Under the pieces are notes generated by a model, which made no database searches, was not told the origin of the DNA, and worked only from the letters and a program-made list of their open reading frames with translations. Shown in pieces: positions 31,030 to 39,408 of a stretch of DNA of 64,000 bases; positions within the stretch are counted from its first letter, which is position 1; each line of letters starts with the position of its first letter. The position numbers were made by a program, and so were the translations under genes. This DNA is from DASXRU01 sp039933315 (lineage in GTDB: Bacteria; Acidobacteriota; Blastocatellia; Pyrinomonadales; Pyrinomonadaceae). The DNA lies in contig JBDTOI010000003.1 in assembly GCA_039933315.1 (NCBI GenBank), positions 4,724-68,723 of the forward strand, given 5' to 3'.

Positions 31030-32280
31030 ATGAATTTTTCTCAACTGGGACTGGCGCCCGCGCAAGTGCGAAGCTGCGAGTCTCTCGGATACACCGAACC
31101 AACCCCGATCCAGGAACAGGCGATCCCTGTCGTCCTGCGCGGCGAAGACTTGATCGGCTGCGCCGAAACCGGCACAGGCAAAACTGCCGCATTTCTACTT
31201 CCCATAATTCAAAGGATTACATCCTCCAACCAGGGAGGCACCGCACCCGCCAAAGCGTCACCGCGACCCGGTGTGCGTGTCCTCGTGCTGGCGCCAACGC
31301 GCGAGCTCGCGGCGCAGATTGAAAAAAATTATCGGGAGCTTAATCCCGTCAAAGCGAATCGCAGCGTGACGTTAATTGGTGGAGCAAACATACGCACCCA
31401 GATCACCGAGTTGCACCGTCGTCCGACCGTGGTTATTGCCACGCCCGGCCGTTTGCTGGATCTGACAGAGCGTAATGCAATCGATCTTTCTACTGTGGAA
31501 GTGTTGGTGCTGGACGAAGCGGACCGCATGCTGGACATGGGGTTCTTACCGGCAATTCGCCGCGTGCTCTCAATGGTGCCGGCAAAGCGACAGACGCTGC
31601 TCTTCTCCGCGACTATGTCGTCGGAAATCGAGCGTTTGGCCCGCACTACAATGAAGTCGCCGAAGATGATCGAAGTCAGCACGCGTGGTCAGGCCCCGAT
31701 ACTGGTCAAGCAGACTGCTTATCCAGTGGCGCAGGAGTCCAAGACCGCTTTGTTACTTGATTTGCTTGAGCGCGAGCGCTTTGACCGTGTGCTGGTCTTT
31801 ACCAGAACACGCCGTGGGGCGGAACGCCTTTCGCACATTCTCGAAGCCCGAGATCATAGTGTGAATCGCATTCACGCCGACCGGACCCAGCCGCAACGTG
31901 AAGCTGCACTGCGTGGATTCCGTGATGGACGAACGAGGGTGCTGGTGGCCACAGACATCGCAGCCCGCGGTATAGACGTCGATGTCATTTCTCATGTGAT
32001 AAATTATGACGTACCCGCAGCCCCGGAAGACTACGTGCATCGAATTGGTCGCACCGGACGAGCCGGCAATCAAGGTAAGGCTATTACCATCGTGACACCC
32101 GTTGACGAGTTATCCATGCGGGCTATCGAGCGTCTGACAGGACAGCCAGTGGAGCGAGTCATATTGCCAGGTTTCGGCGGCACTAAGAGTGCCACTCCGG
32201 CACCCGGCAAGGCATATAATCAGTTCCGCCGCGCCAGCAGTTCAGTTCGTTCATTTCGGCCACGACGCGCGAGCCGGTAA
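31030..32280 (+). CDS. DEAD-box ATP-dependent RNA helicase (RhlE-like)
   Basis: From ATG at 31030 (aaggag three bases upstream) the product has 416 residues starting MNFSQLGLAP, the typical RhlE-type opening. Motifs in order: EPTPIQEQAIP (Q), AETGTGKT (I), APTRELAAQ (Ia), TPGR (Ib), DEAD in VLVLDEADRMLDMG (II), FSATMSSE (III), ATDIAARGID (V) and HRIGRTGRAG (VI). The tail is short and basic (FRPRRASR). It unwinds RNA duplexes, probably in ribosome assembly or cold adaptation. A frame extension upstream to 30736 is only an Ala/Val-rich shadow of the RRM gene; ATG 30991 is a possible alternative start. The neighbours encode an RRM protein and IF-1. Confidence 0.95.
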   Translation: MNFSQLGLAPAQVRSCESLGYTEPTPIQEQAIPVVLRGEDLIGCAETGTGKTAAFLLPIIQRITSSNQGGTAPAKASPRPGVRVLVLAPTRELAAQIEKNYRELNPVKANRSVTLIGGANIRTQITELHRRPTVVIATPGRLLDLTERNAIDLSTVEVLVLDEADRMLDMGFLPAIRRVLSMVPAKRQTLLFSATMSSEIERLARTTMKSPKMIEVSTRGQAPILVKQTAYPVAQESKTALLLDLLERERFDRVLVFTRTRRGAERLSHILEARDHSVNRIHADRTQPQREAALRGFRDGRTRVLVATDIAARGIDVDVISHVINYDVPAAPEDYVHRIGRTGRAGNQGKAITIVTPVDELSMRAIERLTGQPVERVILPGFGGTKSATPAPGKAYNQFRRASSSVRSFRPRRASR

Positions 32281-32414
32281 GTATTTCGGTAAACGAACTC
32301 TGGGGACCGTCTTAGCACGAGGAAGGGAGAGGAACGTGAAGTATCAACTTTGCGTTTCTTGCCCGGAACTTTGCGGTGGCGGTCCACTAGCCCCAACTTA
32401 AGAGGAGAAACTAA

Positions 32415-32636
32415 TTGGCAAGAGACGATTTGATTCCGGCCGAGGGCACCATAATCGACAAGCAGCCCAACGCATTTTTTAAAGTGCAGCTCGACAATAC
32501 TGAGCACGTAGTGCTGGCGGCAATTTCAGGGAAGATGCGAAAGAACCGCATCAGGATTCTGGTGGGAGACCGCGTAAGCGTGGAAATGTCACCTTATGAC
32601 CTGAGCCGCGGACGAATTACCTACCGCTACAAATAA
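32415..32636 (+). CDS. infA: translation initiation factor IF-1
   Basis: A 73-residue OB-fold protein: [57 protein letters not shown]. It binds the 30S A-site during initiation. The only sensible start is TTG at 32415 with aggag eight bases upstream; an in-frame stop lies just before. It is placed after the RRM and DEAD-box genes and not in a ribosomal protein operon, and the usual HEV/LAHI segment reads [10 protein letters not shown]. It may therefore be a second, specialised IF-1 copy. IF-1 is known as a cold-response factor, which fits the neighbours. Confidence 0.95.
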   Translation: MARDDLIPAEGTIIDKQPNAFFKVQLDNTEHVVLAAISGKMRKNRIRILVGDRVSVEMSPYDLSRGRITYRYK

Positions 32637-32687
32637 TTCCTCGGACGTTTCCAGTTCACCGCGCCCTTGAGCGCATATATCAGCGAT

Positions 32688-32728
32688 GAGCATCGGCATG
32701 GTTGTTTGCTGATGCTCTTCTTATTTTA
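32688..32728 (+). terminator. intrinsic terminator after infA
   Basis: The stem gagcatcggca/tgctgatgctc (32688-32698 and 32707-32717, one G:T pair) is followed by ttcttatttt. Confidence 0.85.
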
Positions 32729-32736
32729 AGCAAGCC

Positions 32737-33603
32737 TCACTTGCTTGCCCGGCGCGCCGCGTGTTCGATTTCCGAGTTGATCTCCCCGCCAATCAAAATT
32801 GCCGCGCCGGTTAAGTAAAACCACAACATCAGAATAATCAACGCGCCCAGGGAGCCGTAGGTGGCGCTGTATGAGTCGAAGAAATGCAGGTAGGCCCTTA
32901 GTCCAAGAGAGACTAATAGCCAAAGGACTACTGCGGCTAATGATCCAGGGGTTATCCATTGCCACTTTGGGTTCGGCAGGTTGGGCGCGAAGTAATAGAT
33001 CAGCGCAAAGGTAGTAAACAGAAATGCCAGGGCAATTGGCCACTGGAGGATCTTCCAGGTGATGATAAACACTGCGCCAAATCCGCTGGCGGCCGCCACG
33101 GAATCAGCAATCCGCCCACCCAACAAAACAATCACCAGCGCCGAAATAATTAGCAGCGCGAGGCCAACGGTTAAGCCCACTGAGATGAGGCGTACCTTCC
33201 ACCAGGAACGGGTCTCCTTTACATCGTAGGCAATGTTCAGCGTCTCGCTGATTGCCCCCATCCCGTTTGAGGCCGCCCAAAGCGCAGCTAGTATGCCGAA
33301 AGACAGCTTGCCGCCCCCGCGTGCTTTGCTCACTTCATCCAACGTAGTCTGAACAAGTTGTAGCGCGGAATACGGCATCACGGTGCTGAGATAACGGAGG
33401 AGACTGTTGCGGAGCTGCGAGCCGGCCTCCGCAAAATATCCCAGCAAGGTCATGAGGAACAGTAGCAGCGGAAAAAGCGCGAGCAGGAAATAGTAGGAAA
33501 GCTGTGCGGAGCGGCCTAACACATCATCCTGATTAATCTTAGTCCAGGCACGTTGCGCCAGTGTTTTCCACTTCAGGCCGCCCAAATCCCACTTTACAGA
33601 CAT
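32737..33603 (-). CDS. YihY/BrkB-family inner membrane protein
   Basis: The 288-residue protein from ATG 33603 (gagaggg ribosome binding site) has six membrane helices. Family landmarks are AQLSYYFLLALFPLLLFLMT, the GILAALWAASNGMGAISETL segment, NIAYDVKETRSWWKVRLIS and, near the end, SATYGSLGALIILMLWFYLT with GAAILIGGEINSEIE. The family was once called ribonuclease BN or virulence factor BrkB, but it is a membrane protein that may act in lipid or small-molecule transport. An upstream start at 33690 has no signal support. Confidence 0.93.
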   Translation of the reverse strand: MSVKWDLGGLKWKTLAQRAWTKINQDDVLGRSAQLSYYFLLALFPLLLFLMTLLGYFAEAGSQLRNSLLRYLSTVMPYSALQLVQTTLDEVSKARGGGKLSFGILAALWAASNGMGAISETLNIAYDVKETRSWWKVRLISVGLTVGLALLIISALVIVLLGGRIADSVAAASGFGAVFIITWKILQWPIALAFLFTTFALIYYFAPNLPNPKWQWITPGSLAAVVLWLLVSLGLRAYLHFFDSYSATYGSLGALIILMLWFYLTGAAILIGGEINSEIEHAARRASK

Positions 33604-33779
33604 AAACCCTCTCTCCCCCGTTCGCTTATACAACAGAATCCCCAGCGGGACCGAGCGACAGCAAGACGCAGGCCAGCCTGCCAATACCAAGCAGGGCGAA
33701 TCGAGTTTGATGACTCAGTTATCGAGAAGCATTGCGTAGAAGGCTTGGCGGGTCGATCGGGCTGCTCCAAACAGTTGGA

Positions 33780-34718
33780 TTACTTAACCATGGTGCCGGT
33801 GCGGCTCCACCGAGTGTTGGTAAAGAAGTCAGCGAGCGGATTGCCAGTTGAGGGTGCGCTTTCGTCGTAAGACCAGTAAACGAACATGGCCCGGCCAATG
33901 ACAAGTTCACGCGGCACAAAACCCCAACGGCGGCTGTCCTGACTATTGTCGCGGTTGTCACCCATTACGAAATAGGAACCGGCCGGAACCGTGTCCGCTT
34001 TGCCGTTGACGGCATAATGAAAGTCCGGATAGATCGAGGGCGAAAGGTTCTCTTCAGCAGCGCGACGGGTCCGGGGACTGTAGTAGGCAGTAGATGGGCC
34101 CGTACCCTCGGCCGGGGGCGTGTCCACAATGCGCAGCGGAGCATTGTGCCGCGGATCTTCCGCCGGCGCGCCGTAGCCCGGGTCTTCGGCAGTCACTACA
34201 TGTTCGGGCAAAACTTGTCCATTCACCAGGACCTTCGTTCCTCGGACCTCGATGCGGTCACCAGGCAAACCAATCACGCGCTTCACGTAATTTGTCTTGT
34301 ACGGCGTATTGTCTGGCCGCCGGTCGTCTTCCGGGTCTGTGGGATTGCCCGGGTACTTGAAAACTATTATGTCGCCTCGCCTGACTTCCCTTTGCGGTAA
34401 AAAAGGAAGCGGCGGACCGGGAGCGAAGATGAATTTATTGACCAGGAGGTGATCGCCGATGGTAATCGTATTCTGCATGGAACCTGTCGGGACCTTCACT
34501 GCCTGCACCACGAAGGTCATACCAAACAGCGCCATGATCACGGTGACTACCGCGGACTCAAAATACTCGCGCAGCCAGGTCTTTCGCGGGCCATGCATCT
34601 CGGTTTCGAGCCCCAGTCGCCGCTCTCGTCCGTTAGGGGCCACGGCTTGAGGAGCCACGGTTGCGGCCTTTTCGTCGACAATAGCTTTTGTGGTTGAGCC
34701 AGTAGTGCCAGAGGTCAT
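33780..34718 (-). CDS. lepB: signal peptidase I
   Basis: A 312-residue type I signal peptidase. One membrane helix lies at about residues 54-74. The catalytic serine is Ser80 in VPTGSMQNT and the general base lysine is Lys146 in YVKRVIGLPGD. The C-terminal boxes are FVMGDNRDNSQDSRRWG and VPRELVIGRAMFVYWSYD. A loop between about residues 175 and 230 is longer than in minimal enzymes. It cleaves signal peptides of exported proteins, which are numerous in this window. The gene precedes rnc in the opposite sense of transcription order (rnc lies upstream, gap 100 bases), so lepB may be transcribed together with rnc. Confidence 0.96.
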   Translation of the reverse strand: MTSGTTGSTTKAIVDEKAATVAPQAVAPNGRERRLGLETEMHGPRKTWLREYFESAVVTVIMALFGMTFVVQAVKVPTGSMQNTITIGDHLLVNKFIFAPGPPLPFLPQREVRRGDIIVFKYPGNPTDPEDDRRPDNTPYKTNYVKRVIGLPGDRIEVRGTKVLVNGQVLPEHVVTAEDPGYGAPAEDPRHNAPLRIVDTPPAEGTGPSTAYYSPRTRRAAEENLSPSIYPDFHYAVNGKADTVPAGSYFVMGDNRDNSQDSRRWGFVPRELVIGRAMFVYWSYDESAPSTGNPLADFFTNTRWSRTGTMVK

Positions 34719-34818
34719 CAATTCATCCTTATGATGCGCTTAGCATCAACATCCTAGATGCTTGCGCGCATAACGGTCAAGTTACCCGCCTTCGCGCTGA
34801 TCCAACATGCGAACGGGT

Positions 34819-35574
34819 TTAAACAACGCTGGTACTGGCCGTGTCCTCAGAGTCTCGTCCCATTTTCTCCAGCGCCAATCGAGCCGCTACTGCTTCAGCA
34901 GCCTTTATTGTGCGGCCCTCGCCCAGCACCTTCCCGCCAGTCCATTTAACTTCCACATGAAAAATCCGCCGATGAGGCGGGCCGAGGGTTTCGACCACTG
35001 TGTACTGCGGGCCAGGCTCTTTCAACGCCTGTAGTTTCTCCTGTAACAACGTCTTGTGATCGGCCGCGGCGGCCGACTCGGGATCGGAATGCGCCAACTC
35101 CTCGGCCAGCGCAAGTTGAACAAAGCGAGTAGCCGCTACCAGTCCGCCTTCCAGAAAAATCGCGCCTGTGATGGCTTCAAACACATCTGCCAGCAACGCG
35201 CGCTTGCGGCTGCCGCCGCTCCGCTCCTCGCCTCGTCCAAAACGCACGAACTCGCCTAATCCCATTCGCAGCGATGCGTTGGCCAAGGTTGCCGCACTGA
35301 CCAAACGGTGCTTCATACGAGACAACTCGCCTTCAGTTGCGTCTGGATTCGACTGGAAAAGGTGATCGGCAACAATCAGGCCCAGCACCGAGTCGCCCAG
35401 AAACTCGAACGCCTCGTTGTGCAGGCGACGCGCCTCTTCCTGGGAGCCGGGCGATACTTGTTCGTGCGCCCATGAGCGATGGGTTAGGGCCCGTTCGAGC
35501 AAATCTCGATCGGCAAAACGGTATTCAAGGATTTCCTCCAGGGAGTCCAGATTCGCAGGAGAGTGATCATTCAC
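34819..35574 (-). CDS. rnc: ribonuclease III
   Basis: A 251-residue double-stranded RNA endonuclease. The signature is NEAFEFLGDSVLGL, with the catalytic Glu/Asp set completed by DVFEAITGAIFLEGG. The C-terminal 70 residues form a dsRNA-binding domain (DHKTLLQEKLQALKEPGPQY, RRIFHVEVKWTGGKVLGEGR, AAEAVAARLALEKM). It processes rRNA and mRNA. The start is uncertain: GTG at 35574 (NDHSPANLDSLEEIL) is preferred, because the alternative ATG at 35607 lies in the stem of a terminator at 35596-35634. Confidence 0.94.
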   Translation of the reverse strand: MNDHSPANLDSLEEILEYRFADRDLLERALTHRSWAHEQVSPGSQEEARRLHNEAFEFLGDSVLGLIVADHLFQSNPDATEGELSRMKHRLVSAATLANASLRMGLGEFVRFGRGEERSGGSRKRALLADVFEAITGAIFLEGGLVAATRFVQLALAEELAHSDPESAAAADHKTLLQEKLQALKEPGPQYTVVETLGPPHRRIFHVEVKWTGGKVLGEGRTIKAAEAVAARLALEKMGRDSEDTASTSVV

Positions 35575-35595
35575 AGTGGAGCAATTGTAACAAAA

Positions 35596-35634
35596 CGCCG
35601 AAGGCATCGTCGAAACTACGACGGGTGCCTTCGG
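35596..35634 (-). terminator. intrinsic terminator
   Basis: An 11-base stem (cgccgaaggca/tgccttcggcg) with a 17-base loop is followed on the minus strand by ttttgtt. It ends the transcript of the secreted protein gene at 35666-36880 just before rnc. Confidence 0.85.
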
Positions 35635-35665
35635 CGTTGGGATATCGTCGAGAACCGGTTGGTCG

Positions 35666-36880
35666 TTACTTACGACGGTGGTTCGACCTTGGTTTGGGCT
35701 TCGCCTGGCTTGTCGCCGGCGTGGTCTTCGGAGTGGTGGTGGTCTTGTTCACTGGCTGCATTGGCTCGCCAGTAGCTGCTCCCTGCTTGGGTTGGGTGGC
35801 CAGCGGCGCGGTTCCGCCCGTAGTTCCTGCCGGCGCAGTTCCCGCAGCGGCCGAGCCGCTTGCCGGCGCGGATGGCAACGTGGTGATCGGCGTCGGCACA
35901 TCGGGCAAGGGCTTGGTCAAGATTCCAGCAACGAACTCAGTCATGCCGGTGACCTCCTTGTTATGGCGGAACTTGTACCATTCGGTCATATTTTCCGTCC
36001 ACAGGGCCTTGTTCGCCTGGTGTTTGGGATCATTTCCCGCCAATGCAATAGCTCGCGCATAACCATCAAGCATGCGATCCACTATTTGATTGATATTCTC
36101 CAGCGCAAGCTTTTGCTCCGGACTCTCAGCCTTGCCGGTGTACTGCTTGTAATCCTCAGATAGCTTGGCGTAGGGCCCGTTTTCATAGGCTTGTTCTATG
36201 CCGATAAAGGTGCGCGGATCCTTTTTCAAGACACTCTCGTAACGGGCGCCTTTTAGCAAGTACGGTATGGAATCGGTCAGGTTAGGCGTGGTCTTGCCCA
36301 GCGAATAGTTTAACCATGCCAGCGCGTCGTCCTTATTCAAAAAGGGTCGCCAATCATCCGCAGTCTTTCCTGCCTCCAACATCTCAATAGCTTTTCGGGC
36401 ATAGTTGGCGGACTCGGCGTTCAGCGAGTTGTTGCCACCGATTGAGGCGAGATAGCCGATGTTGCCCAGCAATAGATAGGCTCTAACGTAATTGGGGTCG
36501 TCATTAAGAACGCTCTTTCCGAGCTTCATTACCTCCTGATAATTCTTCTTATCAAAGGCGGTCAGGAAGTCGCCCCGGCGTGTCTCGAGTTCATAACTGG
36601 CAACGAACTTCTTCAATACCTTCGCGTACTGGTCGGTGTCATCTGCGTTCGGACAGGCGGCGAGATATTTTTTCGCAGCATCGTAAGCGACGTTCTGATC
36701 GCCGTTTGGATGTTCCGCCGTCTTGCCTTTTCGGTTCTCGTAATACTCTGTATATAGCTTACCTTTTGTCTCGTCAGTGCACTCGCCCGCTGACCCGTTG
36801 CCAGTCTGCGCTTGAGTCAATGCAGGTAAAGTCAGCGCCAGCATCGCGGCGAGTATGACTAATCTGATCGTATATTTCAT
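35666..36880 (-). CDS. exported TPR-like repeat protein with Pro/Thr-rich tail
   Basis: From ATG 36880 the product has 404 residues with a signal peptide (MKYTIRLVILAAMLALTLPA, cut near TQAQ). The middle (about 40-320) is all-helical with TPR-like pairs (LYTEYYENRKGK, YDAAKKYLAACPNADDTDQY, VMKLGKSVLNDDPNYVRAYL, ESANYARKAIEMLEAGK). The tail (about 325-404) is rich in Thr, Pro, Ala and Lys. It is probably a periplasmic scaffold. Similar proteins are common in acidobacteria with no assigned role. Upstream codons to 37057 carry no signal peptide and were left out. Confidence 0.8.
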   Translation of the reverse strand: MKYTIRLVILAAMLALTLPALTQAQTGNGSAGECTDETKGKLYTEYYENRKGKTAEHPNGDQNVAYDAAKKYLAACPNADDTDQYAKVLKKFVASYELETRRGDFLTAFDKKNYQEVMKLGKSVLNDDPNYVRAYLLLGNIGYLASIGGNNSLNAESANYARKAIEMLEAGKTADDWRPFLNKDDALAWLNYSLGKTTPNLTDSIPYLLKGARYESVLKKDPRTFIGIEQAYENGPYAKLSEDYKQYTGKAESPEQKLALENINQIVDRMLDGYARAIALAGNDPKHQANKALWTENMTEWYKFRHNKEVTGMTEFVAGILTKPLPDVPTPITTLPSAPASGSAAAGTAPAGTTGGTAPLATQPKQGAATGEPMQPVNKTTTTPKTTPATSQAKPKPRSNHRRK

Positions 36881-37276
36881 TGGTTCTTCCGATCCTCCCA
36901 ATCCTTTGCTTCGTAAGACTCGTCCAAGCCGACGGGGGTTCAACGCGGGAGAGCGTCGCCAAGCTAAGATGCACCACGGTGCACGGCAGTTGCCGTGCCC
37001 GGAAACGCCTCGAAGGCCGCCAAAGTCACGCACTAACCTGGAGCGAAATCGCGGCAATAATCATGCAAGAAACACCTGAGTGTCAAGTATGTAAAGGTGT
37101 ATCAAAGACGAGTGACCAGAAAAGATCGAAGAATGCAAAAACTTCAGAATGAAAAACCAATTAAAAGCCCCGGTCATTGGCTTGTGAGGTGTGTGGTAAA
37201 AGCGAAAGCGCCGAGCTATCGCAAGGTAATTACGATAGTTCGGCACTCGCGGGATATGCCAGAATTGGCTGACTTT
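36881..37276. other. gene-free region between two leftward genes
   Basis: Apart from the terminator at 37203-37244, which belongs to the penicillin-binding protein gene, nothing is recognised. The right part of the upstream region of the TPR-like gene must contain its promoter. Confidence 0.5.
37203..37244 (-). terminator. probable intrinsic terminator
   Basis: On the minus strand the stem gccgaactatcg/cgatagctcggc (37233-37244 and 37210-37221) is followed by gctttcgctttt. It lies about 33 bases after the stop codon of the penicillin-binding protein gene. Confidence 0.75.
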
Positions 37277-39007
37277 TTAGGGTTGGCTCGGCGTTGTCCG
37301 CCGTGGACGATCATCGACCTGCGGCTTCGGCGCGGCGGGAACGCCTGACTTTGCCGGCGCCGGTGTGCTCTCGTTCTTCCTGCTGGGGAACGGCATTATA
37401 GTGGTCTTAACGCGCGGCGATTCAGTCACCGGCCTGATCGGTGATGCATTGCCTGCTTCCGGAGAGGCGACCGTGCCGTTCTCCGCCGTGGTATCACTGG
37501 TCTCTTCCGCCTCTGCCGCTGCAGCTTCCGCAGCTTCTTCGTTCAGCGCTGCCGCTTTGCGGTTGCCCTTACGATCCGGCGACTCAGCGTCTGGGGTAGT
37601 TGCTATCTGCAGATTTATCGGCGTACCGAACCTGCCACTGAGAGCGCGATAAATGCTGCCGGCTACGGCGGCGGGCAAATGCTGGCGAGCGTCTGACCCA
37701 CGCGTCACCACCACCACCGCGAGACGGGGATTGGCTACCGGGGCATAAGAGGTAAACAAGCCCAGCCAGCTTCCCTGGCCGATGCACGTGCCTGTTTTTC
37801 CCGCTACGGTCTGTTCAGGGCGGTAAGCTTTCTTACCCGAGCCGTAGTTGACCGCGCCAATCATCCCTGGAACCATACGACGCCAGGCGTCATCATTAAC
37901 ATTGATCTGGCGACGCGTACTGGCTTTGAAGCGTAAGTCTTCCTGTGGCGTCCGCGGCACATGAGGCACCAGCAACTTGCCACCATTTGCCATCGCCGAA
38001 ACCAGAGTGGCCAGCTGAATTGGCGTCACTTCAAAGTCATCGCCGTGCGAGCACATTCGGTTGACTGCAAATCCGGTCTTGAATAGCGGCACGCGACCGG
38101 GCGATTCATTTGCGTAGTTGATCCCTGTCCGCTCGCCCAGACCCATCTCACGTGCATAGGAAACGATCTTGTCAAAACCTACGCGACCGCCGATCGACTG
38201 GAAATAAGTGTTGTTGGAATAAGCCAGCGCATCTGTTAAATCGAGCCGGTATCTACCGGTGTCGCTAACCGCGGCGGTGGGCTGAATAACGTTCTCACAC
38301 AATCCGGCCACACCCGTAACCAGCTTGATGGTGGAGCAGGGCTTAAAGCCGCGTCGCAGAGCCCATTCCTGATTCACAACTGTGTACACGCGACCAGTGG
38401 TCGGATCCATTACCACCACAGTACCGGCATGGCGGCCCAGAGCCTCGACAGCGGCTTTGCGCACTTCCATGTCCTCACCGACGGTGCTGTCGCTGGCGAT
38501 GTTCGTCATCGCTTCGTTGCGCATGCTTTCGTCAAGCGCGCGTTGGCGGGCAATCGCTGCCTGACGGGCTGCTTCAGCGCGACGCCTGGCTTCTTCAATC
38601 TCACGCCGGCGCTGGGCTGCCATGCGAGCCAACTCCGCGCGTCGCTCGCGCTTCGAAAGTGGGCGACCATGTCTTCGTTCCAGACTCTTTAGTAACGCAG
38701 CTTGTTCACGAGCAGAGCGCCGGCGATCGGCGCGTGTCTCTCTTGCGGACAAGTGGCCGCGGCGGCTACTGCGCTGCTTTGCCAACTGCCTCTTTTCAGC
38801 GCGCGACATTTTCCCACCGCGCGTGTTTACACGGGCTACATCACGCCTGCGCACAGAGCGAGACTTGTGCTCCGCGCGAGCTCGAGTCGCTTTGGCGGCG
38901 GGGCGCTTGCCTTTGGCAGTGACAATGCTGGAGAGGGAGAAGGTCGTTAGAATCAGCAGGCTCAATGTCAGTAACACCGGCCCAGGGGAACGTCGTGTCA
39001 GGGTCAT
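37277..39007 (-). CDS. penicillin-binding protein-like D,D-transpeptidase with Arg-rich N-terminal region
   Basis: ATG at 39007 has aaggag six bases upstream and gives 576 residues. A signal peptide or anchor (residues 8-30) is followed by about 130 residues that are extraordinarily rich in Arg, Ala, Lys and Glu (RRREIEEARRRAEAARQAA), probably a long coiled coil. The transpeptidase domain (about 190-450) shows GTVVVMDPTTGRVYTVVNQ, the SxxK active site in CSTIKLVTG, SNN in AYSNNTYFQ and KTG in VAGKTGTCIG. The usual N-terminal PBP dimerisation domain is absent. The C-terminus (455-576) is low-complexity, ending in a Pro-rich tail. It should cross-link peptidoglycan in the periplasm. Confidence 0.88.
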   Translation of the reverse strand: MTLTRRSPGPVLLTLSLLILTTFSLSSIVTAKGKRPAAKATRARAEHKSRSVRRRDVARVNTRGGKMSRAEKRQLAKQRSSRRGHLSARETRADRRRSAREQAALLKSLERRHGRPLSKRERRAELARMAAQRRREIEEARRRAEAARQAAIARQRALDESMRNEAMTNIASDSTVGEDMEVRKAAVEALGRHAGTVVVMDPTTGRVYTVVNQEWALRRGFKPCSTIKLVTGVAGLCENVIQPTAAVSDTGRYRLDLTDALAYSNNTYFQSIGGRVGFDKIVSYAREMGLGERTGINYANESPGRVPLFKTGFAVNRMCSHGDDFEVTPIQLATLVSAMANGGKLLVPHVPRTPQEDLRFKASTRRQINVNDDAWRRMVPGMIGAVNYGSGKKAYRPEQTVAGKTGTCIGQGSWLGLFTSYAPVANPRLAVVVVTRGSDARQHLPAAVAGSIYRALSGRFGTPINLQIATTPDAESPDRKGNRKAAALNEEAAEAAAAEAEETSDTTAENGTVASPEAGNASPIRPVTESPRVKTTIMPFPSRKNESTPAPAKSGVPAAPKPQVDDRPRRTTPSQP

Positions 39008-39408
39008 CTGCAACTCCTTGTCAAAAAATTCCTACGGAAAACAAAAAGTGGCTTCATCAATTCCAAACAACTGATGAACCCACTCTTCCGATTACGATTT
39101 AGGTTGAGGCGCGCGTGCCTGTGCCGGGCGCCAGAGCCCTTTCCCGATAACCAAAAATTGAAGTGTTAAGTTCATTCAAAAATCGCGTACGAAAAAGTCC
39201 TAAGTTTTTGCTTCAACCTTCAGTCAAACGGTGAGGAGGGAAGAATTCCCAAGTGGCGGCCTCGGGGAGTTTGCCTTGAGACCGCCGTAACTATAACATC
39301 AGAAACTAAGGGCAGCAACCATAAATACGGGCATTTCAGGCAGTCCAGGCATCATGACTGCAATGAATGGTATTGGTCCACAGGGCGCCTTCCCCCTCGA
39401 CGAAGCAA
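39008..39408. other. gene-free divergent region
   Basis: About 400 bases between the penicillin-binding protein gene and the two-component pair. No gene, repeat of the families above or convincing promoter box is seen. In-frame codons upstream to 39367 could extend the kinase. Confidence 0.45.

Noticed and set aside
35575..35607. ATG 35607 as start of RNase III
   Set aside because: It lies within the stem of the terminator of the upstream gene. A GTG at 35574 gives a family-like N-terminus.
36881..37057. N-terminal extension of the TPR-like secreted protein
   Set aside because: It would bury the signal peptide 59 residues inside the protein, which is not compatible with export.
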